This document shows, in pieces, positions 8,735 to 18,119 of a DNA stretch of 64,000 nucleotides. The stretch's first letter is position 1, and every line of letters begins with the position of its first letter. A program made the position numbers and the translations under genes. Source of the DNA: Kingella sp. (in: b-proteobacteria) (GTDB lineage Bacteria > Pseudomonadota > Gammaproteobacteria > Burkholderiales > Neisseriaceae); contig NZ_JAUMZV010000007.1 in the NCBI RefSeq assembly GCF_030527935.1, positions 1-64,000 of the forward strand, read 5' to 3'. The notes under the pieces are model-generated. The model searched no databases. It was not told the DNA's origin and saw nothing but the letters and a program-made list of their open reading frames with translations.

Positions 8735-11662
8735 TTACAGCGTGCGTGCCACTTCAATCACATCAAAGCATTCCAACACATCGCCTTCGGCAATGTCGTC
8801 ATAGCCTTTAATCATCAAGCCGCATTCAAAGCCCATGCGCACTTCTTTCACATCGTCTTTGAAGCGTTTGAGCGACGACAATTCGCCCGTGTGGATGACC
8901 ACATTATTGCGGATGATGCGCACATGGCTGTCGCGTTTGACCACGCCATCGGTAACCATGCAGCCCGCGATGTTGCCCACTTTGGACACGGTAATCACTT
9001 GGCGGATTTCCACCGTGCCTGTTTGCTGTTCTTTCTCTTCGGGGGCGAGCATACCGCTCATCGCGGCTTTCACATCGTCAATCGCGTCATAAATAATGTT
9101 GTAGTAGCGGATTTCCACGTCTTCGTTTTCGGCGAGCTTGCGGGCTGAACCATCGGCGCGCACGTTAAAGCCGATAATCAACGCGCCCGAAGCAATCGCC
9201 AAGTTCACATCGCTTTCTGAAATGCCGCCCACGCCGCTGTGCAACACGCTCACTTTCACTTCATCGGTGGACAATTTTTGCAAGCTGCCCGCCAAGGCTT
9301 CGTAAGAACCTTGCACGTCTGCTTTGATGATGACCGCCAAATTTTGCGCCGCGCCTTCGCCCATGTTGTTGAACATATTTTCCAGTTTGGCGGCTTGTTG
9401 CTTGGCAAGGCGCACATCGCGGTATTTGCCTTGGCGGAACAGCGCCACTTCACGCGCTTTTTTCTCGTCTGCCAACACCAGCGCGTCTTCGCCTGCGTTG
9501 GGCACGTCCGACAAGCCCAAAATTTCCACGGGGATAGACGGCGTGGCAACATCAATCGGCTTGCCTGTTTCGTCCAGCATGGCGCGAACCTTACCAAACG
9601 CCGTGCCCGCCAGCAGCATATCGCCTTTGCGCAGCGTGCCGCTTTGCACCAGCAGCGTTGCCACCGCGCCGCGACCTTTGTCCAACCGCGCTTCCACAAT
9701 CAGACCTTTGGCAGGCGCATCCACAGGGGCTTTCAGCTCCAACACTTCGGCTTCCAGCAACACGGCTTCCAGCAATTTATCAATGTTGGTGCCTTGTTTG
9801 GCGGAAACGTCAATAAACTGCACATCGCCGCCCCATTCATCGCACACCACTTCGTGTTGCGTTAATTCTTGGCGAATGCGCTCGGGGTTGGCGGCTTCCT
9901 TATCAATTTTGTTCACCGCCACCACCAACGGCACGCCCGCCGCTTTGGCGTGGGCAATCGCTTCCACCGTTTGCGGCATCACGCCATCATCGGCGGCGAC
10001 CACCAAAATCACAATATCGGTCGCCTGCGCACCACGCGCCCGCATCGCGGTAAACGCTTCGTGCCCCGGCGTGTCCAAAAAGGTAACCACGCCTTTGGGC
10101 GTTTCCACATGATACGCGCCGATGTGTTGCGTGATGCCGCCTGCTTCGCCCGCCACCACTTTACTGCGGCGGATGTAGTCCAATAGCGAAGTTTTACCGT
10201 GGTCCACGTGGCCCATCACCGTTACCACAGGTGGGCGTGGCAGCAATTCGGCGTTGCTGCTGGCTTCTTCGCCCAAGAAAGCATCGGGGTCGTCGATGGC
10301 GGCAGGTTTGCCGATGTGTCCCATCTCTTCCACCACAATCAGCGCGGTTTCTTGGTCTAGCGATTGGTTGATGGTAACCATCATGCCCATTTTCATCAGC
10401 GTTTTCACCACTTCCACGCCTTTGACCGCCATTTTGTGCGCCAAATCGGCAACGGTAATGGTTTCGGGTACTAATACTTCATGCACCACAGGCTCGGTAG
10501 GTGCTTGGAAGCCGTGTTGATTGGGTTCCAGTTTCAGTTTTTTGCCTTTTTTGCCGCCGCGCACGCGTTCGTCATCGCCACCGCGATTGCCACGCGCATC
10601 TTTGCCGCCTTTGCCTTTGCCGCCACGGCTGCCGCGCATTTCGTCATCATCGCGGCTGCTGCGGCGGTCGTCTTTTTTGCGACTGCCGCTGCTGGGGTTT
10701 TCAGGCTGCCCTTGTTGATGGGCAGGCGCAGCAGTTTTCAGGCTGCCTGATGCGTTGCCTGATTTGCCGCCTGCTTTTTGTTCCGCTTTTTGGCGTTTGG
10801 CTTCGGCGGCTTTTTTCTCTAATTTTTCTTCGCTTGGCTTGGCGATGCGTTGCCCTTTGCCGTCTTTGCCTTCTTTTTTGGCGGCGGCGGCTAAACGCGC
10901 TTCTTCTGCCGCTTGCAATTTGGCTTCTTCGCGACGTTTGCGGCGTTCTTCGCGCTCGGCTTTTTCGCGGGCAAGCTGCTCTTGCGCTTCGCGCAATTTG
11001 GCGGCGCGGTCGGCTTCTTCGCTGCGGCGTTCTGCTTCGGCGGCGTTCACCACTTCAACAGGCGTGGGCAAAGGCTCGGGCGCAGCGTCTTTTTTCTTGT
11101 TGCGATTGCGTTTTTTCTTGTCGCCTTCGCTGGCGGTGTTTTCAGGCTGCCCTTTGGGTTGGGCAGCGGGTTTTTTGTCTGCGGCGGTTTCAGGCTGCTT
11201 TTGCGTTTCGGCTACGACAGCGGGGGCTGCGGGTTCGCTTGCAGGTTCTGCTGACGCAACGGCTGTTTCCGCCGCTTCTGCTTTTTCAGGCTGCTTATCG
11301 GCTTTGGCAGATTTGCCCGCGCGCACGCGCTCGGCTTCGGCTAAGGCGGCGCGGCGTTTTTCTTCGCGCTCGGCGGCTTCTTGCTCAGCGGTGGGTTCGG
11401 CAGTTTCTGGTTTATCTGCCGCGTTTTCAGGCTGCACCTGAGCGGTAGATTGTTGCGCGGCTGATTGCGCAGCAGCGGGTTCATCCGTTTTCAGGCTGCC
11501 TACTGCTTCGGCGGCGGCTTCTGTTGCCGCTGCGGCGTTTTCAGGCTGCCCTTCTTGCTCGGCTTTAAGCTGCGCCAACAACTCTTCTTTGGAAACGGCG
11601 CGGCGGCGTTTTTTTACAACCACTTCGGTGTCGGTTGTGGACACGGGTTTTCGGTTAGTCAT
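8735..11662 (-). CDS. infB: Translation initiation factor IF-2
   Basis: A GTPase that brings fMet-tRNA to the 30S subunit. At 975 residues it is longer than E. coli IF-2 (890), mainly from an extended, charged N-terminal half (about 1-400) rich in A, E, K and G. The G domain starts with GHVDHGKTSLLDYIR near residue 485, with DTPGHEAF and NKIDK following; domains III-IV complete the protein. About eight DUS copies lie between 10698 and 11549 and encode repeats such as GQPENA, KQPET and GSLKT in the disordered arm. It is the last gene of rimP-nusA-infB, starting 12 bases after nusA. Confidence 0.97.
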   Translation of the reverse strand: MTNRKPVSTTDTEVVVKKRRRAVSKEELLAQLKAEQEGQPENAAAATEAAAEAVGSLKTDEPAAAQSAAQQSTAQVQPENAADKPETAEPTAEQEAAEREEKRRAALAEAERVRAGKSAKADKQPEKAEAAETAVASAEPASEPAAPAVVAETQKQPETAADKKPAAQPKGQPENTASEGDKKKRNRNKKKDAAPEPLPTPVEVVNAAEAERRSEEADRAAKLREAQEQLAREKAEREERRKRREEAKLQAAEEARLAAAAKKEGKDGKGQRIAKPSEEKLEKKAAEAKRQKAEQKAGGKSGNASGSLKTAAPAHQQGQPENPSSGSRKKDDRRSSRDDDEMRGSRGGKGKGGKDARGNRGGDDERVRGGKKGKKLKLEPNQHGFQAPTEPVVHEVLVPETITVADLAHKMAVKGVEVVKTLMKMGMMVTINQSLDQETALIVVEEMGHIGKPAAIDDPDAFLGEEASSNAELLPRPPVVTVMGHVDHGKTSLLDYIRRSKVVAGEAGGITQHIGAYHVETPKGVVTFLDTPGHEAFTAMRARGAQATDIVILVVAADDGVMPQTVEAIAHAKAAGVPLVVAVNKIDKEAANPERIRQELTQHEVVCDEWGGDVQFIDVSAKQGTNIDKLLEAVLLEAEVLELKAPVDAPAKGLIVEARLDKGRGAVATLLVQSGTLRKGDMLLAGTAFGKVRAMLDETGKPIDVATPSIPVEILGLSDVPNAGEDALVLADEKKAREVALFRQGKYRDVRLAKQQAAKLENMFNNMGEGAAQNLAVIIKADVQGSYEALAGSLQKLSTDEVKVSVLHSGVGGISESDVNLAIASGALIIGFNVRADGSARKLAENEDVEIRYYNIIYDAIDDVKAAMSGMLAPEEKEQQTGTVEIRQVITVSKVGNIAGCMVTDGVVKRDSHVRIIRNNVVIHTGELSSLKRFKDDVKEVRMGFECGLMIKGYDDIAEGDVLECFDVIEVARTL
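10698..11549 (-). repeat. Cluster of in-frame DUS copies in infB
   Basis: At least eight full or near-full uptake sequences lie in about 850 bases, all in the same orientation but read in two frames (QPE and GSLK). Several have a variant last base (GGCTGCT, GGCTGCA). Confidence 0.85.
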
Positions 11663-11674
11663 CTTGTGTATTCC

Positions 11675-13177
11675 TTATGCGTTGTCTTCTTCAGCGAACC
11701 AATGGGCGCGGGCAGCCAAAATGGCGGTTTCGGCTTCTTCGTGGCTCACGCCTGTGATTTCAATCAACTCGGCGATGGAAAGCTCCGCCAAATCTTCGCG
11801 GTTGGTGATGTTGGCTTCTGCCAAATCGCGCAGCATATCTTCGTCCACGCCATCCAAGGTGCGCAAATCTTCGTCAATCTCGTTGAGCTTGGCTTCGGCT
11901 TCTTCGGCAGCTTTAAGCACCACTTCGCGGGCTTTGGCGCGCAGGCTTTCTGCCAATTCGGCATCAAAGCCTTCCACTTCCAGCAATTCGCTGGCGGGCA
12001 CATACGCCACTTCTTCCACGCTTTCAAAGCCTTCGTTGACCAGTGCATCGGCGATTTCTTCCGACACTTCAAGCTGTTCCACAAACAAATTCCGCGCTGC
12101 CGCGCTTTCGGCAGCCGTGCGCTCTTCGGCTTCTTGCAGCGTCATAATGTTTAACTGCAAGCCTGTTAATTCTGCCGCCAAGCGCACGTTTTGCCCGCCG
12201 CGCCCAATCGCCAGCGCAAGCTGGTCTTCGGCAACGATGACATCCACCGAGTTCAACTCGTCATCAATCACAATGCGGCTCACTTGCGCGGGCGAGAGCG
12301 CGTTAATCACAAACTGCGCGGTATCATCCGACCACAGCACCACATCAATGCGCTCGCCGCCAATTTCGTTGGACACGGCGTTCACACGCGAACCGCGCAC
12401 GCCAATGCACGTTCCTTGCGGGTCTATGCGTTGGTCGCGCGCCAGCACGGCGATTTTGGCGCGTTGCCCAGGGTCGCGGGCGACTTCTTTAACCTCCAAC
12501 AAGCCATCGGCGATTTCGGGCACTTCCAGCGCAAACAGTTCGCGCACAAAATCGGGCGCGGAACGGCTGAGCAACACTTGTTTGCGCCCGCCGTTAAATT
12601 CTTCCAGTTTCCAAAACAGCGCACGAATGCGGTCGCCGCCGCGATAGTTTTCGCGTGGCAGCATTTGCTCGCGCGGAATCAGCGCGTCCAGCTTGGGCGC
12701 AAGCTCCACCACAATGCCGTGGCGTTCCATGCGTTTGACCGTGCCTGTTACAATGTTTTCATGCGATTCCAAAAATTGATTCAAAATTTGCTCACGCTCG
12801 GCATCGCGGATGCGTTGCAAAATGATTTGCTTGGCGGTTTGCGCGGCTTGTCGTCCAAAGGCTTCGTTGGGCAGTTCTTCTTCGTAATAATCGCCCACGC
12901 TGATTTGGATTTCAGGCTGTTCTTCTTGGATTTGCTCAATGGTTTTTTCCAGCTCGGGATAGGTGTAATCCAAGTCTTCTACGATGAGCCATTTGCGGAT
13001 GGTTTTGTAGTCGCCTGTTTCGCGGTCAATGCGGATTTCCAAATCCATTTGCTCGCGGTCGGCTTTTTTCTTGGCGGCGATGCCCAAGGCGGTTTCTAGT
13101 GCTTCAAATACGATTTCGTTGCTGACGTTTTTTTCGCTTGCCAAGGCTTCGGCAAGTAGCAATATCTCTTTGCTCAC
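11675..13177 (-). CDS. nusA: Transcription termination/antitermination factor NusA
   Basis: A 500-residue RNA polymerase-binding factor controlling pausing, termination and antitermination. The N-terminal polymerase-binding domain (about 1-125), S1 domain (about 135-200), KH domains (about 200-345, with GVRGSRVNAV and AIGRGGQNVRLA) and two acidic C-terminal helix-hairpin-helix repeats (about 360-490) are all present. It sits 17 bases after rimP and just ahead of infB, the conserved proteobacterial order. A leader hairpin upstream of rimP could let NusA adjust its own operon. Confidence 0.97.
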   Translation of the reverse strand: MSKEILLLAEALASEKNVSNEIVFEALETALGIAAKKKADREQMDLEIRIDRETGDYKTIRKWLIVEDLDYTYPELEKTIEQIQEEQPEIQISVGDYYEEELPNEAFGRQAAQTAKQIILQRIRDAEREQILNQFLESHENIVTGTVKRMERHGIVVELAPKLDALIPREQMLPRENYRGGDRIRALFWKLEEFNGGRKQVLLSRSAPDFVRELFALEVPEIADGLLEVKEVARDPGQRAKIAVLARDQRIDPQGTCIGVRGSRVNAVSNEIGGERIDVVLWSDDTAQFVINALSPAQVSRIVIDDELNSVDVIVAEDQLALAIGRGGQNVRLAAELTGLQLNIMTLQEAEERTAAESAAARNLFVEQLEVSEEIADALVNEGFESVEEVAYVPASELLEVEGFDAELAESLRAKAREVVLKAAEEAEAKLNEIDEDLRTLDGVDEDMLRDLAEANITNREDLAELSIAELIEITGVSHEEAETAILAARAHWFAEEDNA

Positions 13178-13194
13178 GTGGGTTCTCCTAATGT

Positions 13195-13632
13195 TTAAAA
13201 TTTAAATTCGGGTTTCAGGCGGGCTTTGTCTAGGTTGCTCAATTCTATTTCGGCGGTTTTGCCGTCAAATGAGAGCGTGAGCGTTTGCGTGTTTTCGTTA
13301 AACGCTTCTATGCGCCCGATGAAGTTTTTTTGCCCATCCACGGGCAAGCGGGTTTTGAGCTTGACTTGGCTGCCTGCAAAGCGGATGAAATCGGCGGCTT
13401 TTTTCAGCGGTCTATCCAACCCAGGGCTGGAAATTTCTAGGTTTTTATAGTCAATGTCTTCCACCATAAACACGCGGCTTAGGTGGTTGCTCACGGCGGC
13501 GCAGTCGTCCACGGTGATGCCGCCTTCTTTGTCAATAAACACGCGCAAGGTGCCTTGCGCGGTGAGTTCGTAATCCACCAGCTCGTAGCCGAGCCCGGGC
13601 AGGGTGGTGTCTAAAATGCTTTGAATATCCAT
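13195..13632 (-). CDS. rimP: Ribosome maturation factor RimP
   Basis: A 145-residue RimP (YhbC) needed for 30S assembly. GYELVDYEL near the N-terminus and the SPGLDRPLKKAADFIRFAG motif near 70-88 are diagnostic. It is the first gene of rimP-nusA-infB. The start codon lies about 30 bases downstream of a terminator-like hairpin. Confidence 0.95.
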   Translation of the reverse strand: MDIQSILDTTLPGLGYELVDYELTAQGTLRVFIDKEGGITVDDCAAVSNHLSRVFMVEDIDYKNLEISSPGLDRPLKKAADFIRFAGSQVKLKTRLPVDGQKNFIGRIEAFNENTQTLTLSFDGKTAEIELSNLDKARLKPEFKF

Positions 13633-13661
13633 GTTTGCTTGTTTACAAAGGGTATAAATAC

Positions 13662-13688
13662 AAAAAAATGACCGCTGGGGTCATTTTT
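13662..13688 (-). terminator. Terminator-like hairpin in the rimP-nusA-infB leader
   Basis: On the minus strand AAAAATGACC pairs with GGTCATTTTT, followed by more T residues. It stands 30 bases before the rimP start, and there is no minus-strand gene upstream that it could serve. It is therefore either an attenuator of the nusA operon or a leftover. The 13633-13945 gap otherwise holds three DUS copies. Confidence 0.55.
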
Positions 13689-13945
13689 CGCTTGGGGGAT
13701 GAAAAATTGGCGCAATTATACGGCTTTTTGCTTGAAAAGAAAAGGATGTTTTGCGGTAGGCAGCCTGAAAATGGGCGGTTTTGGGGCAGCCTGAAAAGGG
13801 GAAATGGGTTGGACTGTGTTGGGGCGCGATTTATATATTTAGTTGTGTGTTTGGCTTGCGCGGGACGATTTTCAGGCTGCCTAAATGGCTAAATACCTGC
13901 ATAATGCGCGTTTTGTTGTGTTTTGTTGTTTTCAGGGAGCAAGCA

Positions 13946-14509
13946 ATGTCGGAACTGGATAAGATTTTGGCTTACAACGAGTCGTTTGTGGACGCAGAGC
14001 AGTATGCGGCGTATCAAACCAATAAATACCCCGAGCGCAAGCTGGCGATTTTGTCGTGCATGGACACGCGGATTGTGGAGCTGATTTACGCGGCTTTGGG
14101 GGTGAAAAACGGCGATGTAAAGATGATTCGCAACGCGGGGGCGGTGGTGGCGCATCCTTGGGGGTCGGTGATGCGTTCGCTGCTGGTGGCGGTGCTGGAA
14201 TTGCGCGTGGAAGAGATTATGGTGATTGCGCATTTTGACTGCGGAATGCGCGGGCTGAACGCGCAATCGGTGCTGGCGGCGGCGCAGGCGCGGGGCATTC
14301 CCGCTGACCGCATTGAAACGCTGCGCCATGCGGGGATTGATTTGGATGGCTGGTTTACGGGCTTTGATAATGTGGAACAGAGCGTGCGCCACACGGTGAG
14401 CATGATTCGCCATCATCCGCTGATGCCGAGCAATGTGGTGGTGCATGGGCTGGTGATTCATCCGAGCACGGGCAAATTAACGCTGATTGATAAGGGGGCA
14501 ACGCGATGA
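13946..14509 (+). CDS. Beta-class carbonic anhydrase-like protein
   Basis: A 187-residue protein with the zinc-site pattern of beta-carbonic anhydrases: CMDTR near residue 32 (Cys and the Asp-Arg dyad) and HFDCG near 95 (His and Cys ligands). The length and VIHPSTGKLTLI end resemble the YtiB group. It would interconvert CO2 and bicarbonate in the cytoplasm. The start follows GGGAGCAAGC, a good ribosome site; longer upstream reading comes only from DUS-rich DNA. Its stop overlaps the nadD start by four bases (ATGA), so the two are co-translated. Activity is predicted from the motifs only. Confidence 0.8.
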   Translation: MSELDKILAYNESFVDAEQYAAYQTNKYPERKLAILSCMDTRIVELIYAALGVKNGDVKMIRNAGAVVAHPWGSVMRSLLVAVLELRVEEIMVIAHFDCGMRGLNAQSVLAAAQARGIPADRIETLRHAGIDLDGWFTGFDNVEQSVRHTVSMIRHHPLMPSNVVVHGLVIHPSTGKLTLIDKGATR

Positions 14510-15126
14510 ATAAGCTGGGGCTGTTTGGCGGCAGTTTTGACCCGATTCACAACGGGCATTTGCACATTGCCCGCGCATTTGCCGATGAGCTGGGCTTGGA
14601 TAGCGTGATTTTTCTGCCTGCGGGCGAGCCGTATCACAAAAATGCCCCGCGCACACCTGCGACGCAACGTTTGGCGATGGTGGAAGCGGCGATTGCGGGC
14701 GATAGCCGTTTTGCGGCGAGCGATGTGGACATGGTGCGCGGCGGGGCGACGTATAGCGTGGACACAGTACAGATTTTTCGCCAGCATTTTGCCGATGCCG
14801 CGCTGTGGTGGCTGATGGGCATGGATAGCTTGCTGCAACTGCACACTTGGAAAAACTGGCGCACCTTTGCGCGGCTGACTAACATTGCGGTGGCGGCGCG
14901 CGCGGGGCAGTCGCTGGGTCATGCACCGCGCGAGTTGCACGCTTGGCTGGGGCAGGCATTGCAAGATGGCAGACTGAAAATCTTGTCTGCGTCGTTGCGG
15001 GATGTGAGTTCCAGCGCAATTCGGCAGCGGGTGGCGGCGGGGGAGAATATTGCGGATGATGTGCCTGATGCGGTGGCGCGGTTGATTGCGGAGTGGGGGG
15101 TGTATCGGGGGCAGCCTGAAACTTGA
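14506..15126 (+). CDS. nadD: Nicotinate-nucleotide adenylyltransferase
   Basis: A 206-residue enzyme transferring AMP from ATP to nicotinate mononucleotide in NAD synthesis. The nucleotidyltransferase signature GGSFDPIHNGH lies at the N-terminus, and SSSAIR near the C-terminus is the ISSTxIR-type motif. It overlaps the carbonic anhydrase-like gene by four bases. A DUS follows the reading frame at its end. Confidence 0.93.
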   Translation: MNKLGLFGGSFDPIHNGHLHIARAFADELGLDSVIFLPAGEPYHKNAPRTPATQRLAMVEAAIAGDSRFAASDVDMVRGGATYSVDTVQIFRQHFADAALWWLMGMDSLLQLHTWKNWRTFARLTNIAVAARAGQSLGHAPRELHAWLGQALQDGRLKILSASLRDVSSSAIRQRVAAGENIADDVPDAVARLIAEWGVYRGQPET

Positions 15127-15162
15127 AACAGGGTTGATGCGTTTTCAGGCTGCATCAATCAT

Positions 15163-15240
15163 ACGCTTGGCGGGAAACAGAGCATGGCGTATCGCCGCCA
15201 TACCCACTCTTTCGGTTGCTGTGGCGCAAGCGTTTCAGGC
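15163..15240. repeat. Repeat E, copy 2 (inverted)
   Basis: ACAGAGCATGGCGTATCGCC continuing into ATACCCACTCTTTC is the inverse of the block at 4468-4532. It lies in the 347-base gap before metE, which otherwise contains DUS pairs (15111-15154 and 15234-15270). I saw no SAM riboswitch or clear MetR box there. Confidence 0.6.
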
Positions 15241-15473
15241 TGCCTTTGGGCACGGCAAAGGCAGCCTGAAAAATAAAACCGCTTGGTGTTGCGCCAAACG
15301 TTTTTTTGCTGGATGGATTAGGTTTCAGGCTGCCTAAACACACTTCATCATTAAAATTATTCATACCAACGCAACAAATATTTCACTTGTATTCATGCAA
15401 AAGCAAGCGCAATATGCGTGCTTTCCTGTTTTCAATGGTTTCTTAACCCCAGACCTCTATACGGAGACCCACC

Positions 15474-17753
15474 ATGACCACCTTCCACCTATCAGGTTAT
15501 CCCCGCATTGGCGGCAAACGCGAGCTCAAATTTGCCACCGAATCCTTCTGGAAAGGCGCGACCAGCGAAGCCGAGCTGCAAAACGTTGCCGCCGAAATCC
15601 GCCGTGCCAACTGGGCAACCCAACACGCCGCAGGCGCAGATTTGCTGCCCGTTGGCGATTTTTCGTTTTACGACCATGTATTAGATTTGTTGTGCGCGGT
15701 GGGCGCGATTCCTGCGCGATTTGGTTTTCAGGCTGCCGACTTAACCCTGCCGCAATACTTTGAACTGGCACGCGGCAACGCCACCCAGTTTGCCATGGAA
15801 ATGACCAAATGGTTTGACACCAACTATCACTACATCGTGCCCGAATGGCACGCCGACACCCAATTCTTCGCGCACCCCGAGCGCATCATCGCGCAAATCC
15901 GCGAAGCCCAAGCGCAAGGCTATGCGGTAAAACCCACGCTGGTTGGCCCGCTCACGCTGCTGTGGCTGGGCAAGAAAAAAGAAGACTTCGGCTGCCGCAT
16001 CAAAACGCTGATGCCCAAGCTGTTGCCCGTTTACCAACAATTATTGCAAGCCATCGCCGAAGCAGGCGTGGAATATGTGCAAATTGACGAACCGATTTTG
16101 GCGGCTGATGCGGGCAAACCTTGGCTGGAAGCCTTTCCCAGCACTTATCAAGCCCTTGCGCAAACGCCTGTTCGCATCATTTTGGGCACTTATTTTGCCA
16201 GCGTTGCCGAACACGCCACCTTGCTAAACAGCTTGCCCATCAGCGGCGTGCACATTGATTGCGTGCGCGCGCCCGAGCAGCTGGCGGCGTTTGTGGAACA
16301 ATTGGACAGCAGCAAAATCCTATCCGCAGGCGTGGTGGACGGTCGCAATGTGTGGCGTGCCAACTTGCGCCAAGTGGTTGCCAACTTGCAAGCGGCAAAA
16401 GCCAAATTTGGCGACAAGCTCTGGGTTGCGCCCAGCTGCTCTTTGTTACACAGCCCGCAAGACCTTGCGCTGGAAGAAAAACTAGACCCCGAAATCAAAT
16501 CTTGGATGGCGTTTGCCGCGCAAAAATTGGTGGAACTGGGCAACATCAAACAAGCCTTGCAAGGCGGGTTAGACAGCATTCAGGCTGCCTTAGCCGCATC
16601 CGATGCCGCCCAAGCCGACCGCGCCAGCAACAGCAAAATCCACAACGCCGCCGTGCAAACGCGCATCGCCAATCTGCCCAAAGGCGCAGACCAACGCGGC
16701 GCACCGTTTGCCGAGCGCATCAAAGCGCAGCAAGCCCAGCTTAACCTGCCCTTGCTGCCCACCACCACCATCGGCTCATTCCCGCAAACCACCGAAATCC
16801 GCCAAGCGCGCGCTGCGTTCAAAAAAGGCGAACTTTCTGCTGCCGATTACGATGCAGCGATGAAAAAAGAAATCGCCTACTGCGTTGCCGAGCAAGAAAA
16901 ACTGGGCATTGACGTGTTGGTACACGGCGAAGCCGAGCGCAACGATATGGTGGAATATTTTGGCGAGCAGTTAGCAGGCTATTGTTTCAGCCAATTTGGC
17001 TGGGTGCAAAGCTACGGCAGCCGCTGCGTGAAACCACCCATCATTTACGGCGACGTGTCTCGCCCCAACCCGATGACGGTTTACTGGTCTAGCTACGCGC
17101 AAAGCCTAACCAAACGCCCAATGAAAGGGATGCTCACAGGGCCTGTTACCATGTTCAAATGGTCGTTTGTGCGCGATGATGTGCCGCTTTCCACCGTTGC
17201 CAAACAAATCGCGTTGGCGTTGAACGATGAAGTGCTGGATTTGGAACGCGCGGGCATCACCGTGATTCAAATTGATGAACCTGCCATCCGCGAAGCCTTG
17301 CCGTTGAAAAAAGCGCAGTGGAATGAATACTTGGCTTGGGCGTGCGAGAGCTTCCGCCTTGCCAGCGTGGGCACGGCTAACAGCACGCAAATCCACACCC
17401 ATATGTGTTACAGCGAGTTCAACGACATTCTGCCCGCCATCGCCAGCATGGATGCGGATGTGATTACCATTGAAACTTCGCGCTCCGATATGGATTTGCT
17501 GACCGCGTTTGGCGAGTTCAAATACCCCAACGACATCGGTCCGGGCGTGTACGACATCCACAGCCCGCGCGTGCCCACCGAAGCTGAAGTGGAACATTTG
17601 TTGCGCAAAGCCATCAGCGTGGTGCCGCTGGAACGCTTGTGGGTGAACCCCGACTGCGGCTTGAAAACACGCGGCTGGGCAGAAACCATTGAGCAGCTGC
17701 GCGTGATGATGGCTGTAACCAACAAGCTGCGCAGCGAGTTTGCCGCGAAGTAA
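15474..17753 (+). CDS. metE: Cobalamin-independent methionine synthase
   Basis: A 759-residue MetE that transfers the methyl group of 5-methyltetrahydropteroyl-triglutamate to homocysteine. Two TIM-barrel halves are present: the N-terminal one begins GYPRIGGKRELK, and the C-terminal one begins near 430 with TTIGSFPQT. Zinc ligands fall in IHTHMCYSEF (H643, C645), with a downstream NPDCGLKTR cysteine. A DUS encodes FGFQAADL. An AGACCCACCATG leader precedes the start. metF lies 366 bases downstream in the same direction, so methyl-folate supply and use are neighbours. Confidence 0.97.
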   Translation: MTTFHLSGYPRIGGKRELKFATESFWKGATSEAELQNVAAEIRRANWATQHAAGADLLPVGDFSFYDHVLDLLCAVGAIPARFGFQAADLTLPQYFELARGNATQFAMEMTKWFDTNYHYIVPEWHADTQFFAHPERIIAQIREAQAQGYAVKPTLVGPLTLLWLGKKKEDFGCRIKTLMPKLLPVYQQLLQAIAEAGVEYVQIDEPILAADAGKPWLEAFPSTYQALAQTPVRIILGTYFASVAEHATLLNSLPISGVHIDCVRAPEQLAAFVEQLDSSKILSAGVVDGRNVWRANLRQVVANLQAAKAKFGDKLWVAPSCSLLHSPQDLALEEKLDPEIKSWMAFAAQKLVELGNIKQALQGGLDSIQAALAASDAAQADRASNSKIHNAAVQTRIANLPKGADQRGAPFAERIKAQQAQLNLPLLPTTTIGSFPQTTEIRQARAAFKKGELSAADYDAAMKKEIAYCVAEQEKLGIDVLVHGEAERNDMVEYFGEQLAGYCFSQFGWVQSYGSRCVKPPIIYGDVSRPNPMTVYWSSYAQSLTKRPMKGMLTGPVTMFKWSFVRDDVPLSTVAKQIALALNDEVLDLERAGITVIQIDEPAIREALPLKKAQWNEYLAWACESFRLASVGTANSTQIHTHMCYSEFNDILPAIASMDADVITIETSRSDMDLLTAFGEFKYPNDIGPGVYDIHSPRVPTEAEVEHLLRKAISVVPLERLWVNPDCGLKTRGWAETIEQLRVMMAVTNKLRSEFAAK

Positions 17754-17937
17754 TCCGCGCAACAGGGTAGGCACAGCTTGCCGCCCTTTGCTCGCATCAA
17801 AGGCAGTCTGAAACTTGCTTGACTCGTTTTCAGGCTGCCTTATTTCTGTCGCAAAGTAGGGTGTGTGGTTTTATTTCATACACGCTACTTGTGCCGTTGT
17901 TGTAGCGAAATAAATAAAGCAATATTTGATTTGCGAT

Positions 17938-18016
17938 GTAGGGTGTGTGCCGCCGGCACGCACGCGGTGTGTCGTGGCATTAGGAACAGCGTGCGTGGCA
18001 TAGCCACACACCCTAC
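17938..18016. repeat. GTAGGGTGTGTG palindromic repeat, copy 1
   Basis: The block begins GTAGGGTGTGTGCCG and ends GGCATAGCCACACACCCTAC, so its ends are inverted repeats of about 15 bases. Related blocks lie at 50290-50324 (half) and 57149-57222. A partial copy starts at 17865. With flanking DUS copies (17801-17840 and 18058-18099) it fills the metE-metF gap; no gene is seen. Confidence 0.7.
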
Positions 18017-18119
18017 TCGTGTTGTTTTTATTTCGGTTCACTATTTGGTTTACTGCATTTTCAGGCTGCCCCATCCGTTTAGCCAAGGCAGCCTGAAAAC
18101 CCCATTAAGGAATCCCACC

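Noticed and set aside
8735..11662. Long plus-strand frames across infB (for example 9324-10112 and 10501-11448)
   Set aside because: They are shadows of the infB frame, made of low-complexity S/A/P or R/L/F strings.
15127..15473. A SAM riboswitch or MetR operator before metE
   Set aside because: No conserved riboswitch helices or TGAA-N5-TTCA boxes could be found; the gap is DUS and repeat DNA.
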